64,000 bases of DNA from Alloactinosynnema sp. L-07 (GCF_900070365.1 NZ_LN850107.1:4340001-4404000), one strand, 5' to 3'; counted from the stretch's first letter, positions 7,354 to 16,304 are shown. Notes: generated by a model not told the origin, from the sequence alone. Translations and numbers: made by a program.

Positions 7354-8906
7354 GGAACAGCCCCACGAGCGCGGGAAGGACCTGGACAGCTACGGGTACG
7401 ACCACGAGATCGTGGGAACAGTCCCGGGAGCGCGGGGAGGACACGTCGCCGCGCTGGCGGCGGTGTTCGTGGGGGGACAGCCCCGCGAGCGCGGGGAGGA
7501 CGGCCGCAGCGACTTCGAGGGCGTGACGCCGCTGGGAACAGCCCCGCGAGCGCGGGGAGGACTGGCCGGTGTCGATCAGCCAGTGCCACAGGCTGGGAAC
7601 AGCCCCGCGAGCGCGGGGAGGACGTGGCGCGCACGGTTCGAGGCGCCACCCCCGACGGAACAGCCCCGCGAGCGCGGGGAGGACGTTCGCACGTACACCG
7701 TGGTTCCGCGCGACTCGGGAACAGCCCCGCGAGCGCGGGGAGGACACCCTCAGCCAACAGGAACAACCCGTTCAAACGGGAACAGCCCCGCGAGCGCGGG
7801 GAGGACGTGGTCCTCAGCGTCCTGCGCGGCGGTGTTGTGGGAACAGCCCCGCGAGCGCGGGGAGGACGGCAGCGTCGCCCCGCCGCGGCAGCTCCACCTG
7901 GGAACAGCCCCGCGAGCGCGGGGAGGACGGTCCGTCTCACCATCGGGGTTGACGTCGGGGTGGAACAGCCCCGCGAGCGCGGGGAGGACCGCGAGATCAC
8001 CCGCGTGCCGGGCCGCGACTTTGGAAACAGCCCCGCGAGCGCGGGGAGGACTGTGGCAGGCGGGACTTGGGCACACCGCCGGTGGAAACAGCCCCGCGAG
8101 CGCGGGGAGGACGGGGACGGACGGGGACGCCTAGTCGAACTCATGGAAACAGCCCCGCGAGCGCGGGGAGGACGTGCCGCAGTCGCGGGACCGGCTGTAC
8201 ATCGCCGAAACAGCCCCGCGAGCGCGGGGAGGACTCGCGGCGTGGATCTGGCCACTGATCCGGGGGGGAAACAGCCCCGCGAGCGCGGGGAGGACCACTC
8301 CGAGGACGTGTTCCCGACGATGGCGGGCGGAAACAGCCCCGCGAGCGCGGGGAGGACCCGTCGCCGACGACCAAGGCGCGATCTTCAAGTGAAACAGCCC
8401 CGCGAGCGCGGGGAGGACTCGCGGCGGCCGACGGGCACGCTGCCGGTGCCGGAAACAGCCCCGCGAGCGCGGGGAGGACAGCACCATCCTCTGGGAGAAC
8501 ATCGTCAAGATGGAAACAGCCCCGCGAGCGCGGGGAGGACCTGCACGCGTCGGCGGGGACCGTCCACGTGGCGGAAACAGCCCCGCGAGCGCGGGGAGGA
8601 CGAGGTCGTGCTGTTGGTGCTGCTGGCCGTGGTGGAAACAGCCCCGCGAGCGCGGGGAGGACCGCGACCACCGCGACGACGGCTGTCTGTTCGGGGAAAC
8701 AGCCCCGCGAGCGCGGGGAGGACAGCCACACGATGTGCCCGTTGCGGGTTCGGCCGGAAACAGCCCCGCGAGCGCGGGGAGGACGAGGTCGTGCTGTTGG
8801 TGCTGCTGGCCGTGGTGGAAACAGCCCCGCGAGCGCGGGGAGGACCGCGACCACCGCGACGACGGCTGTCTGTTCGGGGAAACAGCCCCGCGAGCGCGGG
8901 GAGGAC
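7354..8906 (-). CRISPR. Type I-E-like CRISPR array, 26 repeats and 25 spacers
   Basis: Twenty-six 28-base repeats start at 7354, 7415, 7474, 7535, 7596, 7657, 7718, 7779, 7840, 7901, 7962, 8024, 8085, 8146, 8207, 8268, 8330, 8391, 8452, 8513, 8574, 8635, 8696, 8757, 8818 and 8879. Spacers are 31-34 bases, mostly 33. On the minus strand the repeat starts GTCCTCCCCGCGCTCGCGGG, as in type I-E. The low-coordinate repeats (7354, 7415, 7474) are degenerate, marking the leader-distal end, so transcription runs leftward from a leader at about 8907. Repeats 1-11 and 12-26 differ at one base. In 22 of 26 cases the base next to the repeat is G (C on the transcript), so the functional repeat may be 29 bases. 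No cas gene is in the window. Confidence 0.98.
8602..8906. repeat. Duplicated two-spacer block inside the CRISPR array
   Basis: The 122 bases at 8602-8723 (two spacers with their repeats) recur exactly at 8785-8906, separated by one unique spacer unit (8724-8784). Both copies lie at the leader-proximal end. Repeat-mediated recombination is the simplest origin. Confidence 0.95.
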
Positions 8907-9014
8907 ACTTGCTGACCAGCAAGTTTACGGCACAACCGCGCAGTTTTGAATCACTTCGCCTTGCACCTCCCTGTGGTCGGAGCAGACCTGGGTTTCATCC
9001 GACGGCCTGCCGAC
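8907..9014 (-). promoter_or_regulatory. Probable CRISPR leader
   Basis: The region directly beyond the last perfect repeat is locally AT-richer (AAGTTTACGG, GCAGTTTTGAATCAC) and starts with an inverted repeat CTTGCT-GACC-AGCAAG. Leader polarity is inferred from the degenerate repeats at the opposite end. The leader may extend into the small ORF that follows. Confidence 0.55.
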
Positions 9015-9323
9015 TCAGGTCACTAGATCAACTGGCTGACACAACCTGGGCGAACGCATCCGGCGCACTCCACAAGCCCGCGGCGAACGGTCGGTTGCCC
9101 CCATCCTTGCTTGATCTAATGAAGTGTCAGCGACGACGTCCTCCAGAGTTCTTACGCTAACCGATAAGAAGGGCGATGGCGGCTCCAGAAGGACATCGAC
9201 TGGCTCGACTCCACCACCCTTGAATGCCTGTTCAGACTCGTCGACGGCTCGCGCAACGACGTCGATCGACGATCCCCGGAGGGAAGTCGCGACGTTGACC
9301 AAGGCGACGTAGATAGTCCACAA
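9015..9323 (-). CDS. Small hypothetical protein downstream of the relaxase
   Basis: A 102-residue frame starts at GTG 9323, 27 bases after the relaxase stop and on the same strand. The first ~65 residues (MWTIYVALVNVATSLRGSSI, then VSVRTLEDVVAD) have a plausible protein-like composition; the rest is Arg-rich and less convincing. No known motif is seen. The frame overlaps the presumed leader side of the CRISPR array, and no strong ribosome site is visible. It may not be a gene. Confidence 0.4.
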   Translation of the reverse strand: MWTIYVALVNVATSLRGSSIDVVARAVDESEQAFKGGGVEPVDVLLEPPSPFLSVSVRTLEDVVADTSLDQARMGATDRSPRACGVRRMRSPRLCQPVDLVT

Positions 9324-9350
9324 GGCTGAGGGACACCCGTCGGCTCATTG

Positions 9351-12300
9351 TTAAGGTTCAAGCTCGGTGGGGTCGGGCGACATCGGGGCCGGTTCAACGG
9401 GAGATAGTTGCTGTACGACGCTGGGACGCGGCAGGCGAGGTCGTGCGACCGGCGTTGGCTCACTGTCACCGCCGCTTGTGACACCGACGTGGCGCTGGTC
9501 GTGCAACGTCTCCCGGGTCTCGGCGTGTTTCTGATACGCACTCTGGAGAGTTCTGAGTCGCTCCAGGTGGTCTGCAAGTAGACGGTGATCCGCGTTGACC
9601 GCGGCCGCTAGCGCCTGTCGATAGCGTCCGTCGGCTGCGTTGGCCTGGGCGACGAGTGTCTGGTGTCGTTCAGGTGTGCCCAGGTGACGGGCTTGTCGGG
9701 CAAGTTCGCTGGCGCGTGCTTGGGCCGCCTGCTCCTCGGCGAGATGTTCGGCCGAGAGGGATTCGTTTGCCGCTCGGATGCGTGGTTTCCGGCTGTTGTC
9801 GCGCTCGACTTCGGCCGCAGCGCGTGCTCGTGCATGGGTTGCGGCGAGGTCGACCTCGTGGTTCCACTGTCGCTCGAGTTGGGCGAATAGTTCCGCTTCG
9901 CGGCGATGTTGGTGGTGCCTCTCCATGGTGTTGGCCAGACGGGCAACGGCCGGGCCTTGCCCTGCGGCGACGCTGTCGTGCAGTGCCTCGGTCTCTGCCG
10001 CGAGTGCCGTGATCTTGGTTCGCAGCATCTCGCGTTGCTGTTCGATGTGGACGATTCGTGCTGAGAGTTCTTTGCGGTCAGGTTGGGTTTCGATGAGGCC
10101 TGGATGGTTGTCCCGGAAGAGGGATGAGACGAACGCTGACGGGTTCAGGATGTGGCGCCCGGTGGCGGTTTCAGGGGCGATATCGGCGAGCGATGCCTGG
10201 ATGTCTTGTTCGCTGGCGCCGTGATCGATGGCGCGGGTGATGTGGTGGGCGAGGGATCCGAAGGCTGGCCCTGTGGTGACAGTCTCGACGGCTCGGTGTC
10301 CGTTCCAAGCCTGGTCGAGCAGCCGCGCCGCGGTGTCTCGGGCTGCGAGATCGCGAGCCTGTGCCGCCGCTCGGGCGTGGGTTTGGTCGACGTCGTCCAA
10401 GCGCTTGTCTGCGATTCGGCGTAGTGCGTAGACGGTGTAGCGGGAGGTGTCGCGCACTGTGGGGTCGTTGAGTTTGTCGGTGGAGATGGCGGCCATGAGG
10501 TCGCGCGGGTCGAGGTTGTGGTGGGCGTAGTGGTCGAGCACTCGGACCAGGGCGTCGAACGCGACTCCATTGATGACGGATTCGGCGAGCTGGGGGTGGT
10601 TGGTCCAGGTGTCTCGGATGAGGTCGGTGACTTGATCGCGTATGAGTGCGTGGCGTGCGTCGTGGGCGGCTTGGCCGCTGCGGATTCGGTCGACGGCGAG
10701 GTCGATCATGGTGGCGGTGAAGGCGGCTTTGTCGTGGATGCGCGGCGAGGCGATGGTGTCCAGGGGGACTTCGTCCAGCACATCGTCGATGTCGAATCCT
10801 GCCTCGGCAATGTCGTGCAGGCGCCGTGCGACGGCGCCGAAGGCTGGTTCCGCGGCCATTTGGTCGACGAAGTCGTGGTGTGAGGGCCAGGTCCGGTGGA
10901 GTAGGGCCTGTGCGTCGGCCCGCTGCTGGCGGTCTGTCTCGGTGCGGAGTTCACGGTCCCGTGCGTCTTGTTCGCGACGAACTTGTCGTTCGGTGCGCGC
11001 GTCTTCGTCGTGTTCGCGTCGTAGTTCGGCTTCGCGTTCGGCCCCGGTGACGATCGGGGCCATGGGGTCGGCGAGGCGGCCAAGGTCGACGAGGGCCGGT
11101 CGGTCGTTGGTGTTGTCGGCGGTGATGTGGGCGTGGACGGCGAGTTTGGTGATGACGCGGCGGAGGCGGTCGTAGGCGTTGTGGGGTGGGCCGTTGAGGT
11201 AGAGGTCTTGTGGGGATTCGACTTGCTCGCGGGCGAGAAAGAGCCAGAGGTCGTGGGTGTGGCGGGAGGCTGCGACGAAGATGCCGGGGTTGTCGGCGCC
11301 TGCGGCGGCGAGGAGGACGGTGCCGCCGCGGTGTTGGTGGTCGGGTCCGGTCCAGGTGGCGCCGCGGTTGCCGATGGTGAGGCCTTGGCTTTTGTGGATC
11401 GTGAGGGCGTAGCCGAGTTCCACTCCCCCGCTGGTGATGAAGTCGCTTGGCAGGGTGGCGGTTTCGATGATGTGGCCGTCGGGCCGGGCGACTTCCCATT
11501 CGATGGTGATGGAGTTGTCGGGGCTGATGGCGGTGATGTGGGCGCGGTAGCCGTTGTAGACGTCGTCGCCGTGGTGGCGTTGTTCGGCGCGGTCGGTGTG
11601 GCGGACGAGGATGTAGTCGCCTTCGTGGAGTGTGAGCGCGCGGGCTCCGGCGGTGTCGTAGGTGGTGGATGGGCCGAGTTCGCCCGCGGCGCGGCGGGTG
11701 GCTTGGGCGAGGTTGTTGAGTTGGTGGACTTGGTCGTTGGTGGCGGCGAGCATAAGAAGGCCGCGCATTTCGGTGAGGGGGTCGGGGGCGCCTTGGCGTT
11801 GGTCGTTCCAGGTGTCGAGCATGGCGGCGGTGGCTTGTTCGGTGGTTTCGGTGGCGATGAGGCGGTCGCGTTCGGCCCAGTTGAGTAGGGCGTCGGTGTA
11901 GTTGCCGGTGCGCCAGGCGTGGATGGCGGCGCGTTCTTGTTCGTGGCGTTGGCGGCGGTTGTCGAGGAGTTCGCCGCCGTCGAGGAGGCGGTGGAGGGTG
12001 GCGAACATGGAGCCGCATCCGACGCCGCGGAGTTGTTTGGGGTCGCCGATTTCGATGATTTTGGTGCCTGCGTCAGTGGCGGCTTGGTAGAGGGTGGCGC
12101 GGTCGCGGTCGTCGGTGAGGGTGGCTTCGTCGAGGACGAGGATGTCGATGCCGTGTAGGCCGGGTCCGTGGTTGATGCGCCAGATCCATTGGGCGACGGT
12201 GCGGCTGGTGATGCCAGATTCGGCGTGGAGGTTGAGGGCGGCGACGCCTTGGGTGGCGGCTCCGGCGACGATGAGGCCGCGGGTTTCGTAGGTGACGCGG

Positions 12301-14183
12301 AGTGCGCGCATGAGGGTGGTTTTGCCGGATCCGGGTACGCCGATGAGGGCGTCGAACGCGGTGCCGGAGGTGGCGATGCGGTTGAGTTCGCGTCGTTGTT
12401 CGTAGGAGAGGGTGAAGCCTTGGGCGGCTTCGACGGTGTCGGCGGCGAGATCGATGGCGTCGGGGTCGACGCGGGTGTCGGTCTGGTCGGGGTGGGCGGC
12501 GGTTGTGGCGGCGACGATGGTGTTCTCTGCGTCGATGACGTCTTGGGTGGTGTAGAGCTGGGCGTTGCGCATGTGGGCTGATCCGCGCTGGACGTGGCGG
12601 CCGCCGTGTCCAGGGGTGTTGGCGCGGTCGACGAGCTCGACGAATCCGGTCTGGCAGAGGACGAGGTCGGTGAGGTGTTCGACGCGTTCTGGGGTGGCGC
12701 CGCTGGGTAGTGCGTCGGCGATCGCGGCGATGGCGTCGATGCGGCTGAATCGGCGGGTGCGTGCGGTGAGTCCGGTTTCGGGGTCTTGGAGCAGCGCGAC
12801 GAGTTCGGTGAGGTCCGGTTCGGCCGGGCTTGGTTCGTCGTAGTTGAGGATGGCGGCGGCGAGGGTGTGCGGGTGGTGTCCGTGGTCGCGGGCTTCGCGT
12901 TGCCAGATGTCGCGGAGGGTGTCGTCGTCGGCCGCGGTGAGTTCGGGTTTGTCGTTGCGGAGTTTCTGTTCGACGAGTTGTTGGAGTGTTCGGGGTGCGT
13001 CGGCGCGGTCGAAACCGAGAGCGTTGAGTTGTTGTTCGAGGCTGTTGCCGAACTTGGAGAACTGCTTGATCACGGCGTCTGGGATTGCGGCGATCTCCCA
13101 ACGGCCGGTGCGTTCGGAGCGGCGGAAGGTGACGCCGTGTTGTTCGGTGAGGGCGTGGCGGATGGCGGCTTGGACGAGTTTGTCGGCGGCGGGCATGTGG
13201 CGCATGAGGTCGCGGCCGCCCGCGGCGACGGTGGACCACCGGCCGTCGGTGCCATGGGTGAGGTTGGCGATGGTGTAGTGGATGTGCCAGTGGGGGTCGC
13301 CGATCGTGGCGTGGCCGATGGGGCGGGCCGCGCGGTGGATCATGGACCAGCCGAGGAATCCGGTGCCGGGGACGGTGGTGGCGGCGTGGCCGCTGCCGTG
13401 GTGTCCGCGCATACCGTAGGCGGTGGTGGTCTCCAACCAGCGGAACACGGTGTCGCAGCTGGCGAGGTAGAGGTTTTCGAACGTGGCGGCGTGGGTTTCG
13501 TCGAGGAACGCCAGGGCGAGTGAGTAGGACTTGGGCAGGGTGAGGGTGGCGTCGTAGCCGAGGTTGCCGACGACGATGCGGTTGGGGACGACCTTGTCGA
13601 TGACGGTTCCGTCGTCGGCGATATGTTGTTCGATCTTGGTGAGAGCGGCCATCGCGGTGCGGTAGGTGGCTGGGTGCCAGACCTGTTCTGGTTGCAGTCC
13701 GGCGGCTTGGGCGAGTTGGGTGGCGTGGTCGGCGCGGAGCAGTGCGGTTTCGCCGTGTCGAGCGACGGCGCGTTGGGCGCGGTCGAACATCTGCTTGGCG
13801 CTGGGCGAGAGGTGCAGGACGTCGGCGACGGTGGTGGCGGCTTCGTTGGCGATGCCTTCGATCTCGCGGACGAGCATGGCGAGCGGGACCTTGGCTTCGA
13901 CAGGGACTCCGACCTTGTGTTTGACCAGTTCCCGACCGGTGTGTGGGTGGTGGCCGTTGATCAGGGCGCGGGCGAGTGGGAACTGGTCGGGAGTGAGTTC
14001 GCTGCCTTCGACGATGTCGACGTCGACGAGTCCGGCACCGATCCAGCGCAGGGGGCGTTCGCGCAGGTCAGTGCGGTAGCCGAAGCTGCGGTCGTTGATG
14101 CCGTTGCCGTGGCAGCCGTGGTGCAGGCCGAGGCGGTAGTCGATCTGTGCCGGATCGCTGCCGATGGTGGTCACCCAGGCCAT
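9351..14183 (-). CDS. MobF-family conjugative relaxase/helicase (TrwC/TraI type)
   Basis: A 1610-residue protein that would nick oriT, stay covalently bound to the 5' end and unwind the strand for transfer. The N-terminal relaxase domain carries the metal-binding histidines in GDPHWHIHYT (H298, H300, H302), with candidate catalytic tyrosines at Y16 and Y36. A RecD-like helicase follows: Walker A GVPGSGKTT (615-623), Walker B DILVLDEA (about 680-687), a GDPKQL motif, and YALTIHKSQGLT late in the domain. The last ~500 residues are Ala/Arg/Glu-rich and partly coiled coil. ATG 14183 has GGGGGAGG 7 bases upstream. The coupling protein and type IV secretion genes expected for self-transfer were not found. 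Confidence 0.95.
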   Translation of the reverse strand: MAWVTTIGSDPAQIDYRLGLHHGCHGNGINDRSFGYRTDLRERPLRWIGAGLVDVDIVEGSELTPDQFPLARALINGHHPHTGRELVKHKVGVPVEAKVPLAMLVREIEGIANEAATTVADVLHLSPSAKQMFDRAQRAVARHGETALLRADHATQLAQAAGLQPEQVWHPATYRTAMAALTKIEQHIADDGTVIDKVVPNRIVVGNLGYDATLTLPKSYSLALAFLDETHAATFENLYLASCDTVFRWLETTTAYGMRGHHGSGHAATTVPGTGFLGWSMIHRAARPIGHATIGDPHWHIHYTIANLTHGTDGRWSTVAAGGRDLMRHMPAADKLVQAAIRHALTEQHGVTFRRSERTGRWEIAAIPDAVIKQFSKFGNSLEQQLNALGFDRADAPRTLQQLVEQKLRNDKPELTAADDDTLRDIWQREARDHGHHPHTLAAAILNYDEPSPAEPDLTELVALLQDPETGLTARTRRFSRIDAIAAIADALPSGATPERVEHLTDLVLCQTGFVELVDRANTPGHGGRHVQRGSAHMRNAQLYTTQDVIDAENTIVAATTAAHPDQTDTRVDPDAIDLAADTVEAAQGFTLSYEQRRELNRIATSGTAFDALIGVPGSGKTTLMRALRVTYETRGLIVAGAATQGVAALNLHAESGITSRTVAQWIWRINHGPGLHGIDILVLDEATLTDDRDRATLYQAATDAGTKIIEIGDPKQLRGVGCGSMFATLHRLLDGGELLDNRRQRHEQERAAIHAWRTGNYTDALLNWAERDRLIATETTEQATAAMLDTWNDQRQGAPDPLTEMRGLLMLAATNDQVHQLNNLAQATRRAAGELGPSTTYDTAGARALTLHEGDYILVRHTDRAEQRHHGDDVYNGYRAHITAISPDNSITIEWEVARPDGHIIETATLPSDFITSGGVELGYALTIHKSQGLTIGNRGATWTGPDHQHRGGTVLLAAAGADNPGIFVAASRHTHDLWLFLAREQVESPQDLYLNGPPHNAYDRLRRVITKLAVHAHITADNTNDRPALVDLGRLADPMAPIVTGAEREAELRREHDEDARTERQVRREQDARDRELRTETDRQQRADAQALLHRTWPSHHDFVDQMAAEPAFGAVARRLHDIAEAGFDIDDVLDEVPLDTIASPRIHDKAAFTATMIDLAVDRIRSGQAAHDARHALIRDQVTDLIRDTWTNHPQLAESVINGVAFDALVRVLDHYAHHNLDPRDLMAAISTDKLNDPTVRDTSRYTVYALRRIADKRLDDVDQTHARAAAQARDLAARDTAARLLDQAWNGHRAVETVTTGPAFGSLAHHITRAIDHGASEQDIQASLADIAPETATGRHILNPSAFVSSLFRDNHPGLIETQPDRKELSARIVHIEQQREMLRTKITALAAETEALHDSVAAGQGPAVARLANTMERHHQHRREAELFAQLERQWNHEVDLAATHARARAAAEVERDNSRKPRIRAANESLSAEHLAEEQAAQARASELARQARHLGTPERHQTLVAQANAADGRYRQALAAAVNADHRLLADHLERLRTLQSAYQKHAETRETLHDQRHVGVTSGGDSEPTPVARPRLPRPSVVQQLSPVEPAPMSPDPTELEP

Positions 14184-14185
14184 GG

Positions 14186-14205
14186 CACACCTCCCCCAAG
14201 GTGTG
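14186..14205 (-). promoter_or_regulatory. Inverted repeat overlapping the relaxase ribosome site
   Basis: CACACCT and AGGTGTG flank the GGGGGAGG ribosome site of the relaxase, placing it in the loop and one arm of a possible hairpin. It could be a repressor operator or a translational control structure. Confidence 0.45.
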
Positions 14206-14261
14206 TCGTTCCGCTGCGGACGAAGGCTGCGGAAAGCTGGTCTCTACGGATGAGAATACCC

Positions 14262-14341
14262 GTATCGCGCAGCGATACCTTAGCGCTCGATTTTTGATCT
14301 TTCATTTCCACTGACGAGCGTCGACACCTTTCGCCGACGCT
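14262..14341. other. Candidate origin of transfer (oriT)
   Basis: Two perfect inverted repeats lie in the divergent intergenic region upstream of the relaxase: GTATCGC/GCGATAC (14262-14278, 3-base spacer) and AGCGTCG/CGACGCT (14317-14341, 11-base spacer). Between them is the T-rich GATTTTTGATCTTTCATTTCC. MobF oriTs commonly sit next to the relaxase gene and carry such repeats. No nick motif can be assigned by eye. Confidence 0.45.
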
Positions 14342-14474
14342 AGCTGTCGGGATGCCTGGTAGCCTGACCAGCAGGGGGGATGAATTCGGTCAACTGGGTA
14401 TCGCATCGTTGATGATGTTGAACTTGCGCTGGCGTGTTTTGCGCGCGAGCGCGGCTCACGTTTCGGGGGACGTC

Positions 14475-14996
14475 ATGAAACATGAGGGAGCACGGGAGAT
14501 TCGGCGGCGGATCCGCGATGAGCAGACCGCGATGATTCGTCGCCGCGCGGACGCCGCGGTGGCCGTCGCGGGTGCCGCGGCGAACCGGGAACGGGTGCTG
14601 ACGGCGGCCGAGGACTCGCGGCGCAAGCTGCGGGAGTCGCATCACGGGGCACTGAAGCGGGCGGCGCAGGATGCCTCTGCGGCGCGGGAGCGCTTGGAGG
14701 CGGAGCTGTCGGCGACCCGAGATCGGTTGGATGGTGAGGCGGCGGCCGCGCGCGGCCGGTTGGAGTCCAGGTTGGTCACTGCACGGTCGGAGGCGAACGA
14801 CGTTCTGACCACCGCGGTGGCCGCGGCGTTGACCGTGTTCGGGGAGTTGTCGGGCAGTGTCGCGGTGGCGCGCCGGGAGTTGGCGACGGCGATAGGCGCG
14901 ACACCGCGCGAGGTGTCGCAATGGCAGAGGCTGCCGGTGAAGGCCGGCGCGACGGAGGTGGTAGCGGAGCCTGCGGACACACTCGCTGAGCCTTGA
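14475..14996 (+). CDS. Coiled-coil protein divergent from the relaxase
   Basis: A 173-residue Ala/Arg/Glu-rich protein. ATG 14475 follows GGGGGA closely; the frame is open back to 14352. Residues 10-110 are predominantly helical, with long charged/alanine heptad-like runs (ARERLEAELSATRDRLD, ARGRLESRLVTARSEA). The C-terminal part has SVAVARRELATAIGATPREV, which may be a small HTH. Its position across the candidate oriT suggests a relaxosome accessory role, but that rests only on context. Hairpins at 15148-15202 follow it. Confidence 0.65.
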   Translation: MKHEGAREIRRRIRDEQTAMIRRRADAAVAVAGAAANRERVLTAAEDSRRKLRESHHGALKRAAQDASAARERLEAELSATRDRLDGEAAAARGRLESRLVTARSEANDVLTTAVAAALTVFGELSGSVAVARRELATAIGATPREVSQWQRLPVKAGATEVVAEPADTLAEP

Positions 14997-15147
14997 TTCC
15001 GAACCCTCGGGACGATCCGCGCGCGATCCACTGGATGTGAGTACCCACTGGCGGGCGCCGGAGGCGCCGGAGGTCGATGCAGCAGCCGTCTTCGTCGCCC
15101 CCAGGCGGCGAAGGCGGTTTCCGCGCCCGCAGGGCGGCAGGGGAGGA

Positions 15148-15202
15148 CGAGGGGGCGCGTGCCCCCTCGTTCGGGTCTTCCGGCTCGATGCCGGGAGACC
15201 CG
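15148..15202 (+). terminator. Double hairpin after the coiled-coil gene
   Basis: A 9-bp stem with a 4-base loop (15148-15156 with 15161-15169, CGAGGGGGC/GCCCCCTCG) is followed by a second nested stem (CGGGTCT/AGACCCG with CCGGC/GCCGG, 15172-15202). There is no U-run, as is common for actinomycete terminators. Confidence 0.6.
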
Positions 15203-15221
15203 AGCTTCGCGAATAGTGAGT

Positions 15222-15250
15222 GCCGGCCGGACTGGTGATGTCCGGCCGGC
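15222..15250. terminator. Hairpin between convergent genes
   Basis: GCCGGCCGGAC (15222-15232) and GTCCGGCCGGC (15240-15250) form a perfect 11-bp stem just downstream of the stop of the leftward gene ending at 15266. Confidence 0.65.
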
Positions 15251-15265
15251 GCTGTGCTGTTGGCG

Positions 15266-16207
15266 TTAGGCGGCTACCTGGACGGGGCTGCTGTCGAGCT
15301 GGCGGCAGTCCACACAGAGTCCGTCGCGGACCTGGCGGATGCTTCCGCAGTCACAGGGCGGCGGTAGTTCGTGCTGGGCGGAACGCGCGGGCGCTGCGAT
15401 GGCGGCGGCGTTGGCGGTCACCCATTCGGTGATGGTGGTGCGGGCGTGGCGGTCGCGAACTTGGTTCCACTCGCGGCGGAGGAGCGTGAGGGCGGCGGTC
15501 CGGTGGTAGTGCTCGGCTATGTAGGCGCAACGTGCGATCAACAGTTCGGCGGCATTGGTTGTCGGGGTGGTGATGCCGGGGCGGCCTCGGTCGTGGCATT
15601 CGAAGCAGAGTCCGTCGCGGCGTTCGTGGTCTGCGATCTCGGAGAGCTCTACGAAGCAGTGCAGGCAGGGCAGACCACGGAGCGCGGGCAGCGCTGCGCG
15701 GTCGTAGTCCAAGGCGTAAGCGATCGGGCGTTCGGTCGGATCGGGTTGGTCGTCGACTCCGCCGCGCTCCCGGATGTAGGTATCGGTGACGGCGTGGGCG
15801 CGTCCCTGGCGGCGTGCCGCGTCTGGGTCTCGGCGGCGTCGCGCGTCGGGGCGGATCTCGGTGCGGATGTCGCGGGGTGCCTGGTAGCGGGTGCGCGCGG
15901 TCCATCGTGGCTCGGGTATGGCGGGTGCGGGTGAACGGCGTTCGGGGTCGCCTTGTTGTGGCGCGCACGCCGCGATGATCGCGCGCGCGGCTGGGTCGCT
16001 GGCTTGCCAGAATCGGCGGAGTGTGAAGACTGCGCGCGGGCCGCGTGTTTCGAGGATGTTCGCGCAGGTGAGGACGGTGGCCCAGTGGTGGGGGCCAGAG
16101 TCGTGCATGATCGCCGACGCGTGCCGCTTCGCCTTCCTCATGTCACCTTCGCGCACCAGCACGCGTATCTGTGAGATCAATTCCGCGATATCAATAGGAT
16201 TCGACAT
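15266..16207 (-). CDS. Hypothetical protein with two Cys-pair (zinc-ribbon-like) segments
   Basis: A 313-residue protein starting at ATG 16207, chosen for the AAGGAG ribosome site. The N-terminal ~100 residues are helical (IDIAELISQIRVLVREGDMRK, TLRRFWQASDPAARAII). A central Arg-rich stretch is probably disordered. The C-terminal half has CLHCF with LCFEC and PCDCGS with LCVDC, two CxxC-like pairs that could each bind Zn. I do not recognise the family. Its position between the relaxase and DNA-processing genes suggests a nucleic-acid role. Confidence 0.7.
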   Translation of the reverse strand: MSNPIDIAELISQIRVLVREGDMRKAKRHASAIMHDSGPHHWATVLTCANILETRGPRAVFTLRRFWQASDPAARAIIAACAPQQGDPERRSPAPAIPEPRWTARTRYQAPRDIRTEIRPDARRRRDPDAARRQGRAHAVTDTYIRERGGVDDQPDPTERPIAYALDYDRAALPALRGLPCLHCFVELSEIADHERRDGLCFECHDRGRPGITTPTTNAAELLIARCAYIAEHYHRTAALTLLRREWNQVRDRHARTTITEWVTANAAAIAAPARSAQHELPPPCDCGSIRQVRDGLCVDCRQLDSSPVQVAA

Positions 16208-16271
16208 CCTATTTCTCCTTGAGGTGAGTTCGAATGCTTTCCGGGTCTTGGCGTTCCCGGTCGACATGTCA

Positions 16272-16300
16272 ATTATAGCGGAGAAGTGCGGCCAGTGCAG
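16272..16300 (-). promoter_or_regulatory. Promoter of the 16207 gene
   Basis: On the minus strand a perfect TATAAT (16277-16272) lies 17 bases from CTGCAC (16300-16295). The expected transcript would start about 60 bases before ATG 16207. Confidence 0.5.
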
Positions 16301-16304
16301 GGTT

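Noticed and set aside
7198..8949. A 583-codon plus-strand frame through the CRISPR array and long minus-strand frames over the same bases
   Set aside because: They arise because the repeat lacks stops in several frames. The encoded peptides are repeats of the CRISPR repeat translation, not a protein.
10951..12018. A 355-codon frame with Arg/Pro/His-rich composition within the relaxase
   Set aside because: Out-of-phase reading of relaxase codons; no start signal or domain.
9351..14183. Possible Cas3-like helicase because of the nearby CRISPR array
   Set aside because: The helicase motifs belong to the RecD/TraI type, and the N-terminal His triad is that of a MobF relaxase; no HD nuclease domain is present.
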